64,000 bases of DNA. It comes from Streptomyces sp. SUK 48. GTDB lineage: Bacteria; Actinomycetota; Actinomycetes; Streptomycetales; Streptomycetaceae. The notes beneath the pieces are model-generated. The model worked only from the letters and a program-made list of their open reading frames with translations. It searched no databases and was not told where the DNA came from. The number at the start of each line of letters is the position of its first letter. Position 1 is the first letter of the stretch. Made by a program: the position numbers and the translations under genes. Location: NCBI RefSeq assembly GCF_009650765.1, contig NZ_CP045740.1, positions 868,001-932,000 of the forward strand. Reading direction: 5' to 3'. This document shows, one piece after another, positions 39,065 through 47,764 of the stretch.

Positions 39065-39781
39065 TCAGTGTGTCGTGCTTTGGATGCCGAGGACGTCGTA
39101 GAGATGCTCGCCGTGGGCCCATCGTTTCAATTCCGGGCGGCCCATGAGGATGAGCTGGTGATGCTGGGCGAAGTCGATCGCCGGCTGCGTGAAGCCGTTG
39201 AGCGCGATCATGATCGGGAGGTCGGCTCCGTGGTGCGGGCGGGCTGTCCCGTTGAACTTCTGCACGTGGCCTGACCCGACTGGGCTCTGATACTGCTTGC
39301 ACTGCACGATCAGGAGGCGGTCTTCGTCATCGCGGGCAGTGATGTCCACGCCGAGGTCACCGGCGCCCCCGACCCGCTTCGGACGCCGGAATCCGTCACG
39401 GGCCAGGAGATCAGTGCACGCCTGCTCGAAACCCGTCGCGCTCATCGACGAAAGCTGCTTCATCTTGAAGGTCAGCGCGTCCGCTTCGATCGCATCGCCA
39501 GAGGGAGCCGCGAACGTGTCGTCCGCGTTGGCGTAGGTGTTGGCGCCGAACAGGAACGACAGGATTCTGCCGAGCAGGAGCAGCATGGGCAGTCCGCCGA
39601 CCACGAAGAGCCCGGTCCACCACGGGTGATCGACTATCAGCCCCCACAAATCTACGGTGATCCACTGGCCGACGTCCTCAGTGAGCCACTCCCAGAGTAT
39701 CTTGCCGACGGCCAGGGCGATGACCGCATACAGCAGGAACTTCAGCAGCGGGTCGAGCGACCCGTCCTCATCGAACACCAC
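39065..39781 (-). CDS. membrane-anchored Mrr-type restriction endonuclease
   Basis: 238 residues. Two membrane segments at about 12-30 (LLKFLLYAVIALAVGKIL) and 52-75 (WWTGLFVVGGLPMLLLLG) put the rest in the cytoplasm. The C-terminal domain is Mrr-like: FEQACTDLLARDGFRRPKR, VGGAGDLGVDITARD and LLIVQCKQYQ, with the D-(x)-Q-x-K catalytic set. Mrr-type enzymes cleave modified DNA. It lies 40 bases after the next gene upstream, another membrane-Mrr protein, in one leftward operon. Confidence 0.85.
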   Translation of the reverse strand: MVFDEDGSLDPLLKFLLYAVIALAVGKILWEWLTEDVGQWITVDLWGLIVDHPWWTGLFVVGGLPMLLLLGRILSFLFGANTYANADDTFAAPSGDAIEADALTFKMKQLSSMSATGFEQACTDLLARDGFRRPKRVGGAGDLGVDITARDDEDRLLIVQCKQYQSPVGSGHVQKFNGTARPHHGADLPIMIALNGFTQPAIDFAQHHQLILMGRPELKRWAHGEHLYDVLGIQSTTH

Positions 39782-39821
39782 ACCTCCAGACGTCTTGGGC
39801 AGCGATCACGATCTTTGCCAG

Positions 39822-40496
39822 TCATGCCGCACGCCTGAATCGGCTCGGGCGGGAGCGCGCAGACAATCCGAGGAGCTCGTGCAGAGCGGCACCGTCCTCG
39901 GCCCAGCGCCGTAGCTTCTCCCGGTCGATCCAGTGGACGCCGTGCCGGTCGCCCCACGCCATGGCATCGCGGGTGAAGGCTCCGTTGGTGACGACGACAG
40001 CGTGATCGCCTCTGTGGACCGGCCCGGCCGTCCCCTTCACCGCGTACATCACAGCTGAGCCCACCTTCCCGCCGACGCGGGTGTGCTTGGCCTGCACCAC
40101 GATCCGGCCGCGCTGCGGATGGTCACCGATGACGTCCGCGGCCTGGTCGCCGCCGCCACCCACTCTGCGGGCCGGCCAGCCGTCGCGGACCAGCAGATCC
40201 CGCAGGGCGTACTCGAAGCGACGGTCGCCCATGGCGTCGAACTCCGCGAGCGTGATCCGCAGAGTGGCCAGCCGCTCCCTCTCCCGACGCCGCATCGTGT
40301 TCGCCTGCCTGATCCGCCACGCCGCGCCTGCCCCCGTGAGCAGGGCGAGAGCCAGCAGGGCAGGCCAAGCCGCCTTCAGCGCGCCGACCGCTGTGGCCGC
40401 CGTCCGCGCCACCAGGACGAGCACAGCCAGGGCGACGACAGCCGCTGCGACCAGTTCCGCGGCACCGCGAGGACGTCGCAGACGAATCCGTCCCAT
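39822..40496 (-). CDS. membrane-anchored Mrr-type restriction endonuclease, second paralogue
   Basis: 224 residues. Two membrane segments lie near the N terminus (ELVAAAVVALAVLVLVA and AAWPALLALALLTGAGAAW), with arginine-rich flanks. The nuclease domain carries FEYALRDLLVRDGWPARR, VGGGGDQAADVIGD and RIVVQAKHTR; QAK replaces the common QCK, which keeps the Lys. Start ATG 40496 shares one base with the stop of the small gene upstream (TGATG), so they are co-translated. Confidence 0.8.
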   Translation of the reverse strand: MGRIRLRRPRGAAELVAAAVVALAVLVLVARTAATAVGALKAAWPALLALALLTGAGAAWRIRQANTMRRRERERLATLRITLAEFDAMGDRRFEYALRDLLVRDGWPARRVGGGGDQAADVIGDHPQRGRIVVQAKHTRVGGKVGSAVMYAVKGTAGPVHRGDHAVVVTNGAFTRDAMAWGDRHGVHWIDREKLRRWAEDGAALHELLGLSARSRPSRFRRAA

Positions 40497-40708
40497 CAGC
40501 GGTCGGCCGTCGCGCTGGCCGCCGGCTTCGGATCCGCCGGCGATGTGGTGGCGATCGACTCACTGAACCCGAACACCTGCCCCCACAGCCACACGCCAGC
40601 CAGTAAGCCGGCGATCATCCAACCGCTCATGCGCTTGGCGCTCCTGGGCTTCGGATTACGGCGGATGTGTCCGCGTACCCGGTGGAACCCGTTCGGCACC
40701 TTGGACAT
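40496..40708 (-). CDS. small basic membrane protein, hypothetical
   Basis: 70 residues. An arginine/lysine-rich N terminus (HRVRGHIRRNPKPRSAKR) is followed by one membrane segment (MIAGLLAGVWLWGQVF) and a Thr/Ala/Pro-rich tail. It overlaps the start of the membrane-Mrr gene by one base, and so heads a three-gene operon of membrane proteins. The family is not recognised. Confidence 0.7.
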   Translation of the reverse strand: MSKVPNGFHRVRGHIRRNPKPRSAKRMSGWMIAGLLAGVWLWGQVFGFSESIATTSPADPKPAASATADR

Positions 40709-41545
40709 GTTTCCCCCTCCCGTCGGTGGGCCGCGGAGCGCGGCTCATCCCAACAAAAGGGTGTAGCAGTGGGCACTGACAGCAACTGATGGGTCATCAC
40801 GGCGCTACGCCACGGTCGAGTCGCCATCAGGCCAGGAGGGGCCACACCGTCAGGCCAATCACGGAGCAGCGAGCCTGAGGCAGCTCAGCTGGGCGAACGC
40901 CCTTCTCAGTTCCCAAGCGGTTCATCATGGCTCTTTTCTGCCAGCCCTAACGCGGCGCGTGACCTGGCGTCTCTCACCTGCGCAAACTCCCCGGTCGCGC
41001 CAAGCAAAGCTCTGCCGACGAATGGCGAAAAGCAGTGGAAGCGCACTCACAGCCATAATGCGCCGGAGCCGCCCCATCGAACCGTGATTCTGCGACCATG
41101 ACCCGGGAGCGTCACAGGATCGGGAGGCACTGGTAGGCACTGATCAACCCACCGCCGCGCCACCTCGGCCAACGAGCCCCCACGGGACGAATTCTCAACG
41201 CAGTGTCGTCGCGTCCCTGCGAGGACAGCGCCAGGGTTGTAGGGCCGGGCCGAAGAAATCGCCGCTGTCCTCCGCCAGCGCCAGATCCAGCCTTGGTGCA
41301 GCCCGATCAGGACAGTCTTCTGCGGCCCGTCGTCGCCTCTCGAACCAGTGCCGAGGCCGTCATCGTCGTACAAGCGCGACATGCGAGAGCGCTCATCACC
41401 ACGCACCTTCGAACCAAGATCCGGACCATACCCGGACAGCCGTCCGCAGCTTGTGACGATCGGCGCTGTTTTCGCTGGTCAAACTGCATCGGAGCTGTGT
41501 GCCACCAGCAGACGAAGAACCTGCTGTCCCGAGGAGCCGGCGGAA
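40709..41545. other. no convincing gene
   Basis: 837 bases between the membrane-Mrr operon and the end of the integrase. Frames of 70-130 codons exist on both strands but none has a ribosome site, family signature or matching codon pattern. It may hold decayed element genes and the promoter of the Mrr operon. Confidence 0.5.
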
Positions 41546-42682
41546 TCAGGCTGCTTCCCAGAGGCCGGCGTCCAGGATACGCGCCGCCTTCGTGATGCTC
41601 CCGGGCATCAAATGCCGGTAGGTCCGATACGTCTCCTCGATGGACTTGTGGCCCATCCATTCCGCCACGTCGGTGATCGGTATCCCGTTCCCGAGCGCGT
41701 TCGAGGCGAAATAGTGCCGGAAGCTGTACATGCCCGCACCGTCCTGCGCGGGGAGTGCCTTGAAGAGCTTCTGCACACGTCGGCGTTCCATCGGCTCGGT
41801 GTAGTAGCCGCTGGGACCACGCAGGAGGTAGCCGTCCTTCGTGGTGCCATGCTTCTCCTCGTAGCGCTCCATCGCTTCTCGCACCGAGCGCGGCAGAGGA
41901 ACCTCTCGGAACTCCCCCGCCTTGCGGTGCTTCAGCTTCGCCGGCTTGTGCGTGTTCGAGTGGATCTGCTCGTGAACCCGGTAGACGTCGTCCGCCACGA
42001 CATTGTTGATGTTCACCGCGCGGGCTTCCCCGTTTCGCAGGCCGCAACCCACCATCATGACGATCTCGAGGGCGAGGATGTGATCCGCGACAGTCAGCGC
42101 TCTCTTCACATAGTCGAGGGAGGGAATGACCACCTTCTCCCGAACGTACTCCGGCTCCTGGACCCCCTTCAGAGGGTCGTCTGCCATGGCACCCTTGCCA
42201 TAGGCATCCCGCAGGATGGCCTTGAGGACACGGAATATGTTCACCTGGTTTCCGCGCCCGACCCCGTCGGTCTCCAACTCATCCAGGAAACGCTCGACCA
42301 CGATCGGCGTGACCGAGTTCAGCTTCCTTGATCCGAGACGGGGGATGATGTGCACGTTGATGGAGCTGTCGACGTGCCAGCCCGTGGAGTACTCGGTCAT
42401 CCTCCGCTGCCGGGGCCGCCACTGCTTCGCGTATTCCGCGACCGTCTGGTGACCGAGTTCCCGGCGGGCCTCGGCAACGGACGGCGCCGTTTTCTTTTTC
42501 TCCGCATAGATCTGCGTAAGGCGCTCGATCGCGTCGTCCTGCGTGCCGAAACCCGCCTCTTCACGCTGCCTACCGAGAGCGTCCCTGAACCGAATCGTGT
42601 ATGGGTGCGAGCAACGGGTCGGCCTGGAACAACCGCACTCCTTGAAGAACGACCCCATCCCACGAGCGAGCTGTCGAGCCAC
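41546..42682 (-). CDS. tyrosine-type site-specific integrase
   Basis: 378 residues from GTG 42682 (GGAAGG 9 bases upstream). A zinc-finger-like start (FKECGCSRPTRCSHPY) is typical of integrases of actinomycete integrative elements. An Arm/SAM-like binding domain spans about 70-150 (VAEYAKQWRPRQRR). The catalytic domain has the first Arg in GCGLRNGEARAV, the second Arg in MYSFRHYFAS, the His in WMGHKSIEE and the tyrosine in TYRTYRHL. It should carry out strand exchange between att sites. It sits 170 bases from the right copy of the 84-bp repeat and points into the island. No excisionase gene is seen beside it. Confidence 0.9.
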   Translation of the reverse strand: MARQLARGMGSFFKECGCSRPTRCSHPYTIRFRDALGRQREEAGFGTQDDAIERLTQIYAEKKKTAPSVAEARRELGHQTVAEYAKQWRPRQRRMTEYSTGWHVDSSINVHIIPRLGSRKLNSVTPIVVERFLDELETDGVGRGNQVNIFRVLKAILRDAYGKGAMADDPLKGVQEPEYVREKVVIPSLDYVKRALTVADHILALEIVMMVGCGLRNGEARAVNINNVVADDVYRVHEQIHSNTHKPAKLKHRKAGEFREVPLPRSVREAMERYEEKHGTTKDGYLLRGPSGYYTEPMERRRVQKLFKALPAQDGAGMYSFRHYFASNALGNGIPITDVAEWMGHKSIEETYRTYRHLMPGSITKAARILDAGLWEAA

Positions 42683-42855
42683 GTATCAAGCCTTCCGAGC
42701 AGGGCGCCGGGCGGCACAGCAGGCCCTTGCCACGAGTGCAGGTCAGCAAGCCGGACACCACCCGGCCCGATGCTGACCTTTTGCTGACCTGGAGGCCGCG
42801 ATCAGGGCTCTGACCTGCGGAAACACCCAAACGCTAGATCTTGGACTTGAACATG

Positions 42856-42939
42856 GTTCGCAGCACTTTGGACTCCTGGAAGACGGCTCCCCGCCTGCTT
42901 TCTGCAGGTCAGGGGCGCCGATCACGATACATCGGCATG
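42856..42939 (+). repeat. right copy of 84-bp direct repeat, candidate att site
   Basis: Direct match to 9417-9500 (74 of 84 bases). A segment just before it (42809-42823, TCTGACCTGCGGAAA) is also a near inverted repeat of 42899-42913 within it, an arrangement that could bind the integrase arms. The junction between island and chromosome would lie here: beyond it come ordinary Streptomyces genes. Confidence 0.6.
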
Positions 42940-43020
42940 TCCTCGCCCCGAAGGGTTTCCCGGGCAATTCCAGCCGGGGCCGGCGGCGCGAGGCCCCACC
43001 GCGCTCTCGGCTCCCTGGTG

Positions 43021-43910
43021 TCACCCCGCCAGCTCGTCCTCCAGCCACGTACGCCCCGCGTGCGGGCGCTCGGTCTGACGTCGCCCAGGGGGGCGGCGAG
43101 GCGTTCCGCCTCCGCGCGCACCGCCGCCTCGGCGTCCGCGCCGACGTCCTCCAGGAAGCGGCACACGATCTCACCCGCCGCTGTCCTGGGCCCAGCCGCC
43201 GACGATGCGGCCGTCCCACCACAGCGAGGGGCCGATGTTCCCGGCCCGGTCGAAGAGGCGCGGGCCGTGGTCGCCGAGGAACCAGTCGCGTTCGTGCCGG
43301 CCCATGGGGGTGGAGTCGAGCGCCGGCAGGAGCGCGGCCCACGGCTCCGGCGGCTCGGTCTCCTCCAGGTCGTCGGGCAGGAGCAGGCCCGTCGTGCCGC
43401 CGCCGAGATCGACCTCGACGGGCTTGAGTGCCGTCAGCACGCGCTTGACCTGTGTCGTGGTCCACCCTGCCCACCACCGCAGGTCGTCCGCCGTGGCCGG
43501 ACCGTAGGCGCGCAGCCGGCGCCGGGCCAGCTCTTCCTCCGCTTCGTGGGTGTCCAGTTCGGCGAGGCCGCCGGGTGACCAGTCGGGCAGCGGGGCCCAG
43601 CGGCACTGGTGCGAGGTCCAGGAGCCGCGCGGCCGGCCCCGCACCACGCGGCCCTCGGCGGCGAGCAGAAGCAGCAGTCTGCTCGCGACCTTCTGCGTGC
43701 CCTCGTAGCGCTGCGGGCGCGTTCCACGTCCGGCACCGAACCGCCGTTCGTCCGCGCCCAGACGGCGAGGTACACGGAGGACGGGTCGGTGCTGTGCGGC
43801 GCGACGAGGTCACCCGCCACCTCGACCGGGCCCTTCGCGCGGGCGGCGACCGCCGACCGGTGCCGTGGGCCGAACCGGGTCCGTCGTTCCGCCACGTCGA
43901 TCCCCCGCAT
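43021..43910 (-). pseudogene. winged-helix DNA-binding protein (AlkZ/HTH_42-like), frameshifted
   Basis: Start ATG 43910 with GGAGGAGT upstream (MRGIDVAERRTRFGPRHR). The protein can be followed through four pieces: to DVERA near 43715; RYEGTQKVASRLLLLL up to WAQDSGG near 43172; EIVCRFLEDVGADAEA to about 43070; and finally RTWLEDELAG with the stop at 43021. The middle holds the family's AYGPATADDLRWWAGW signature and FDRAGNIGPSLWWDGRIVGGW. Related proteins are DNA-binding, some with interstrand-crosslink glycosylase activity. Three breaks in 900 bases mean decay or poor sequence locally. It is the first gene beyond the island's right repeat. Confidence 0.75.
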
Positions 43911-44098
43911 GTCCGTCACTCCTCCGTGTCGTGGTCGGCCCCGCCCGGCTACGAGAGGGAAAGCGTAGGGGCGTACCGGTCCGGGAGGATCGACTCGGCC
44001 GGGCGGCCGGGCAGGAGCCGCCCCCGTACACACACCTGACAAGAAGCTGTCACACACGATCCGGAATGCGCGTCCGCCGGTAGCCCGTTTTCAGTGGC

Positions 44099-45022
44099 AT
44101 GACTGTGGGAGTAGCACTCAACGCGCAGGGCGCGCCCAACGAGGTCGACGCCACCGTTCAGCTGGCCAAGGAGGCGGCGGACGCCGGGCTGCGGTCCGCC
44201 TGGTTCGGGCAGACCTTCGGCGCGGATTCGCCGCAGCTCGCCGCGATCGTGGGGCGGGCGGTGCCCGGGCTACAGGTGGGCACCTCCGCGATTCCCGTTT
44301 TCGGCCGGCATCCGCTGATCGTCTCCAGCCAGGCCCTGACCGCTCAGGCCGCGACGCACGGCCGGTACCACCTCGGTCTGGCCGTGGGCACCAAGTTGCT
44401 GACGGAGACCGGGTTCGGACTGCCCTTCGAGCGGCCCATCGCCCGGCTGCGTGAATTCCTCACCGCGCTGCGGCAGTTGACCCGGACCGGCACGGCCGAT
44501 TTCCACGGCGAGCTGCTCACCGCGACGACTCCGGTCCCGGCGCGGGTGGCGGGTGCCGAGGACGGCGTTCCCCTGCTGGTCGCCGCGATGGGGCCGCAGG
44601 CGCTGCGGGTCAGCGGTGAGCTGGCGGACGGAATCCTGCCGTACCTGGCGGGGCCGCGTGCGCTGGCGGAGCACATCGTCCCGGCCGTGACCGCCGCCGC
44701 GCGGGCCGCGGGGCGTCCCGCGCCCAGGGTCGTGGCCCTGGTTCCCGGCGTGGTCACGGACGACGTGGACGCGGTGCGCGCGAAGCTGGCCGAGAGCCTC
44801 GCGTTCTACGAGCGGATCCCGTCCTACGCCCGGGCGATCGAGCTCTCCGGCGGCCGGCGGGCCGTCGACCTGGCCGTGATCGGCGACGAGCACGCGGTCG
44901 CGGCCGAGGTACGGCGCTACCGCGACGCCGGCGCGACCGAGGTCGTGTTCAGCGCCACCGAGATCGCGGGGGACGCCCAGCGCCGTCGTACCTGGGCCCT
45001 CCTCGGCGAACTGGCCGGATGA
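44099..45022 (+). CDS. LLM-class F420-dependent oxidoreductase
   Basis: 307 residues from ATG 44099. A TIM-barrel luciferase-like protein: VQLAKEAADAGLRSAWFGQ near the start, GTSAIPVFGRHPLIVSSQALT, then GRYHLGLAVGT and PLLVAAMGPQALRVSGELADG, which are the F420-binding strands of this actinomycete family. It would reduce or oxidise a small molecule with F420; the substrate is not visible. It is followed 89 bases later by the DUF1684 gene, and the two may be co-transcribed. Confidence 0.85.
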   Translation: MTVGVALNAQGAPNEVDATVQLAKEAADAGLRSAWFGQTFGADSPQLAAIVGRAVPGLQVGTSAIPVFGRHPLIVSSQALTAQAATHGRYHLGLAVGTKLLTETGFGLPFERPIARLREFLTALRQLTRTGTADFHGELLTATTPVPARVAGAEDGVPLLVAAMGPQALRVSGELADGILPYLAGPRALAEHIVPAVTAAARAAGRPAPRVVALVPGVVTDDVDAVRAKLAESLAFYERIPSYARAIELSGGRRAVDLAVIGDEHAVAAEVRRYRDAGATEVVFSATEIAGDAQRRRTWALLGELAG

Positions 45023-45111
45023 ACGACCGGCCGACCCGATGACCAAACGACCCGATAACCGGATGACCGGATGGCAGACGCTCCGCGTTCGCGGGTACCA
45101 AGGAGAGACTC

Positions 45112-45948
45112 ATGACCACTGAGGGCATCACGGCAGACCCCCGGGCCTTCGCCGACGAATGGCAGCGCTGGTACCGCGCCCACGAGGCCACGCTCGCCGA
45201 TCCGCACGGGTTCCTGGCCATCACCGGCCTGCACTGGCTGGACGAGCGGCCGGAGCGCTTCCCCGACGCGCCCGGCGCCTGGCACAGCGGCCGGGACGGG
45301 GTGGTCGTACTCCTGGACGAGGGGGACGAGTTGGTCGTCGAGGGCACGCCGGTGCGGGGCGAGCATCGTTTCGGGGTGCTCGCCGAGCGTGGCGGCGTCG
45401 ACGCGGTCTGGGGGGACGCCGTCATCGAGGTCGCCAGGCGGGGCGGCCATGACATCGTGCGCCCCCGGCACCCGGACGCACCGCTGCGCGCCGCCTTCGC
45501 CGGAACACCCGCCTACTCCCCCGACCCGCGCTGGGCCGTGACGGGCCGGTACGTCCCCTTCGACGCGCCGCGGCCGACCACCGTGGGCGCGGCCGTCGAG
45601 GGCCTTGAGCATGTGTACGACGCTCCGGGCCGGATCGCGTTCGCGCTGGACGGACGTGAGCTGTCCCTGACGGCCTTCCCCGGGCACGGGGGCGGTCGGC
45701 TGATGCTGCTGTTCACCGACGCGACGTCCGGGGTGACCACCTACGCGGCCAACCGGGTCCTGAACGTCGGGCCGCCCGCCGCCGACGGCACGGTCCTCCT
45801 GGACTTCAACCGCGCGGCGAACCTGCCGTGCGCCTACACCGACCTGGCCACCTGCCCGCTGCCACCGGCCGAGAACCGGCTGCCGGTGGCGATCGAGGCG
45901 GGGCTGAAGATCCCCGCGAGCGCGGTGGATCGTAGAAGCGGATCGTGA
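45112..45948 (+). CDS. DUF1684 family protein
   Basis: 278 residues from ATG 45112 (AAGGAGAG upstream). The N-terminal part (WQRWYRAHEATLADPHGFLAITGLHWL) and the C-terminal DFNRAANLPCAYTDLATCPLPP with PAENRLPVAIEAG are the family hallmarks. The DUF1684 fold is compact and cytosolic; its function is not known. The gene ends at a strong hairpin, facing the ABC transporter lipoprotein gene. Confidence 0.85.
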   Translation: MTTEGITADPRAFADEWQRWYRAHEATLADPHGFLAITGLHWLDERPERFPDAPGAWHSGRDGVVVLLDEGDELVVEGTPVRGEHRFGVLAERGGVDAVWGDAVIEVARRGGHDIVRPRHPDAPLRAAFAGTPAYSPDPRWAVTGRYVPFDAPRPTTVGAAVEGLEHVYDAPGRIAFALDGRELSLTAFPGHGGGRLMLLFTDATSGVTTYAANRVLNVGPPAADGTVLLDFNRAANLPCAYTDLATCPLPPAENRLPVAIEAGLKIPASAVDRRSGS

Positions 45949-45950
45949 AA

Positions 45951-45978
45951 GGCCGCTCCGCCGGAGAGCGGAGCGGCC
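45951..45978. terminator. bidirectional terminator hairpin
   Basis: GGCCGCTCCGC pairs perfectly with GCGGAGCGGCC (11-bp stem, 6-base loop) between the convergent ends of the DUF1684 gene (45948) and the lipoprotein gene (46010). It can serve both. Confidence 0.8.
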
Positions 45979-46009
45979 CGGGCGCTCTACGGCGCCGTCC
46001 CGCGCGTGC

Positions 46010-47689
46010 TCACTTCGCCCAGCCCACCGTCTCCGGGAGCGGGTTGTAGAAGATGGTCGCGCCGACGTTGGCGAGGCCCTTCTTGACGCCGTAGGTGGAG
46101 GGGCCGCTGAACAGCGGGAGGAAGGCGTACTGCCGCAGCGCGTCGCGCTCGGCCTTGTTGGCCGCGGCGGCCTGCTCGCCGAGGTCGGCGATCCTGGTCG
46201 TGGCGCGGATCTCCTTGTCGAGCGCCGGTGTCCCCGCACCGGTGAGGTTGGAGCTGCGGTCGGAGCAGTAGAAGTCGCACAGGTAGCGGGCGCCGAACGG
46301 GTCCATCGAGCGGTTTCCCGACAGGAACAGATCGAATGTGCGGTCGCTGAGGATCTTGGAGAAGTCCGACTCGTCGGCCTTCCTGATGTCGAGGCGGATG
46401 CCCACCGGCTTCAGCATCGCCGCGAAGGCGCCCGCGGTCGCCTTGTCCAGCGGGTCGTCACCGAGGAGTGTGTAGCCCACCTCGAGCTTCTTGCCGTCCT
46501 TGACCCGTACGCCGTCGCTCCCGGGCTTCCAGCCCGCCGCGTCGAGCGCCTTCTTGGCGTCGTCCGGGGCGTATTCGAGCACTGCCGAGACGTTGTCCTG
46601 GTAGCCCTTCTGGAAGCTGTAGAGGATGGCGGAACCGGGCAGCGGCTCCTTGTAGTCCAGGCCCTGGAACTGGATCTTCGCGATCTGGCCGCGGTCGACG
46701 CTCTCCTCGATGGCCTTGCGCACGGCGGGGTCGGCGAGGACGGGCGACTTGGTGTTCAGGTAGAGCGAGTACTCGAAGGGGCTGCCGCCGCTGCGGATCT
46801 CGGTGCCCGGGAGCCCCTTGATCTGCTTGAGGCTCTCGGCGTTGACGGCGGAGACGTTGTCCACCTGCCCGTTCTTGAAGGCGTTGACGGCCGCGGTCGA
46901 CTCCAGGTTGACGTAGACGCGCTTGTCGAGCTTGCCCTTCTTGCCCCACCACTTCGGGTTGCGGACGAAGGTGATGTCGCCCGAGTGGGTGTCCCAGGTG
47001 CCGACCGTGTACGGCCCGGCGCCCCACTCCGGGTGCGCCTTCTTGACGTACGCGTTGTTGAAGTTCCCGACCGTCGCGGCCTTGGGGTGCAGGAAGGTGG
47101 TGAACAGGCTGGACCAGGAGGGGTAGACGCCCTTGAAGGTGATCACGGCCTGCTTGGCGTTCTCGCCCTTCTCGACCGAGGTGATCCGGTCGTAGCCGTC
47201 CGTGGAGGAGGCGGCGTACGCCTTGTCGGAACCGTTGTCGGCCTTCCAGGTGGCCTCGATCGCCCTCCAGTCGATGGGGGTGCCGTCGTTGAAGACGGCC
47301 TTGGGGTTGATGGTGAGCGTGACCTTCTGGTCGCCGCCCGCCACGGAGACCTTCACATCGCTGAAGTAGTCCGGGTTGTACTGCACTTCGCCGGTCGGCG
47401 AGTAGGTGATCGCGTCGGCGTTGTACCAGGACCAGACGCGGGACGCCGTCAGCGTGGCATTGACGTTGAAGGGATTGCCCTGGTCGTCGAAGGTGCCGAC
47501 CGAGGTGTACGTGCCGCCGTCCTTGATCCGGTCGTACGGCGTGGGGTCGTAGTCGGCGACGGACGACGCGGCCTTGGGGGCGGCCTTCCCGTCCGAGCCG
47601 GCCGAGCCCGTCCCCGAGGACTGGCACGCGGTGGCGGTGCCGGCGATGGCGGCGATCAGGGCGACGGGCAGGGCCAGTCTGGTGCGCAT
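46010..47689 (-). CDS. ABC transporter substrate-binding lipoprotein, peptide family
   Basis: 559 residues from ATG 47689 (GAAGGA upstream). A signal peptide ends in a lipobox (ATACQSS), so the protein is anchored outside the membrane by its Cys. The body is SBP_bac_5 (DppA/OppA type): YTSVGTFDDQGNPFNV, GEVQYNPDYFSDVKVS, FNDGTPIDWRAIEATW, YTVGTWDTHSGDITFVRNPKWWG and DPAVRKAIEESVDRGQIA. It would deliver oligopeptides or similar solutes to the permeases. It is the last gene of a four-gene operon, 75 bases after the ATPase gene. Confidence 0.9.
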   Translation of the reverse strand: MRTRLALPVALIAAIAGTATACQSSGTGSAGSDGKAAPKAASSVADYDPTPYDRIKDGGTYTSVGTFDDQGNPFNVNATLTASRVWSWYNADAITYSPTGEVQYNPDYFSDVKVSVAGGDQKVTLTINPKAVFNDGTPIDWRAIEATWKADNGSDKAYAASSTDGYDRITSVEKGENAKQAVITFKGVYPSWSSLFTTFLHPKAATVGNFNNAYVKKAHPEWGAGPYTVGTWDTHSGDITFVRNPKWWGKKGKLDKRVYVNLESTAAVNAFKNGQVDNVSAVNAESLKQIKGLPGTEIRSGGSPFEYSLYLNTKSPVLADPAVRKAIEESVDRGQIAKIQFQGLDYKEPLPGSAILYSFQKGYQDNVSAVLEYAPDDAKKALDAAGWKPGSDGVRVKDGKKLEVGYTLLGDDPLDKATAGAFAAMLKPVGIRLDIRKADESDFSKILSDRTFDLFLSGNRSMDPFGARYLCDFYCSDRSSNLTGAGTPALDKEIRATTRIADLGEQAAAANKAERDALRQYAFLPLFSGPSTYGVKKGLANVGATIFYNPLPETVGWAK

Positions 47690-47764
47690 GGCGGAGGGTT
47701 CCTTCGAAAGATCGGGAGATGGCGGAGATCGGTGGGACCGGCGCGGGACGGCGGCGGCCGGGGC

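Noticed and set aside
42856..42939. A tRNA gene as integration target
   Set aside because: No cloverleaf, anticodon arm or standard TTCGA loop could be fitted on either strand; the GTTCG at its start is not in a T-arm context.
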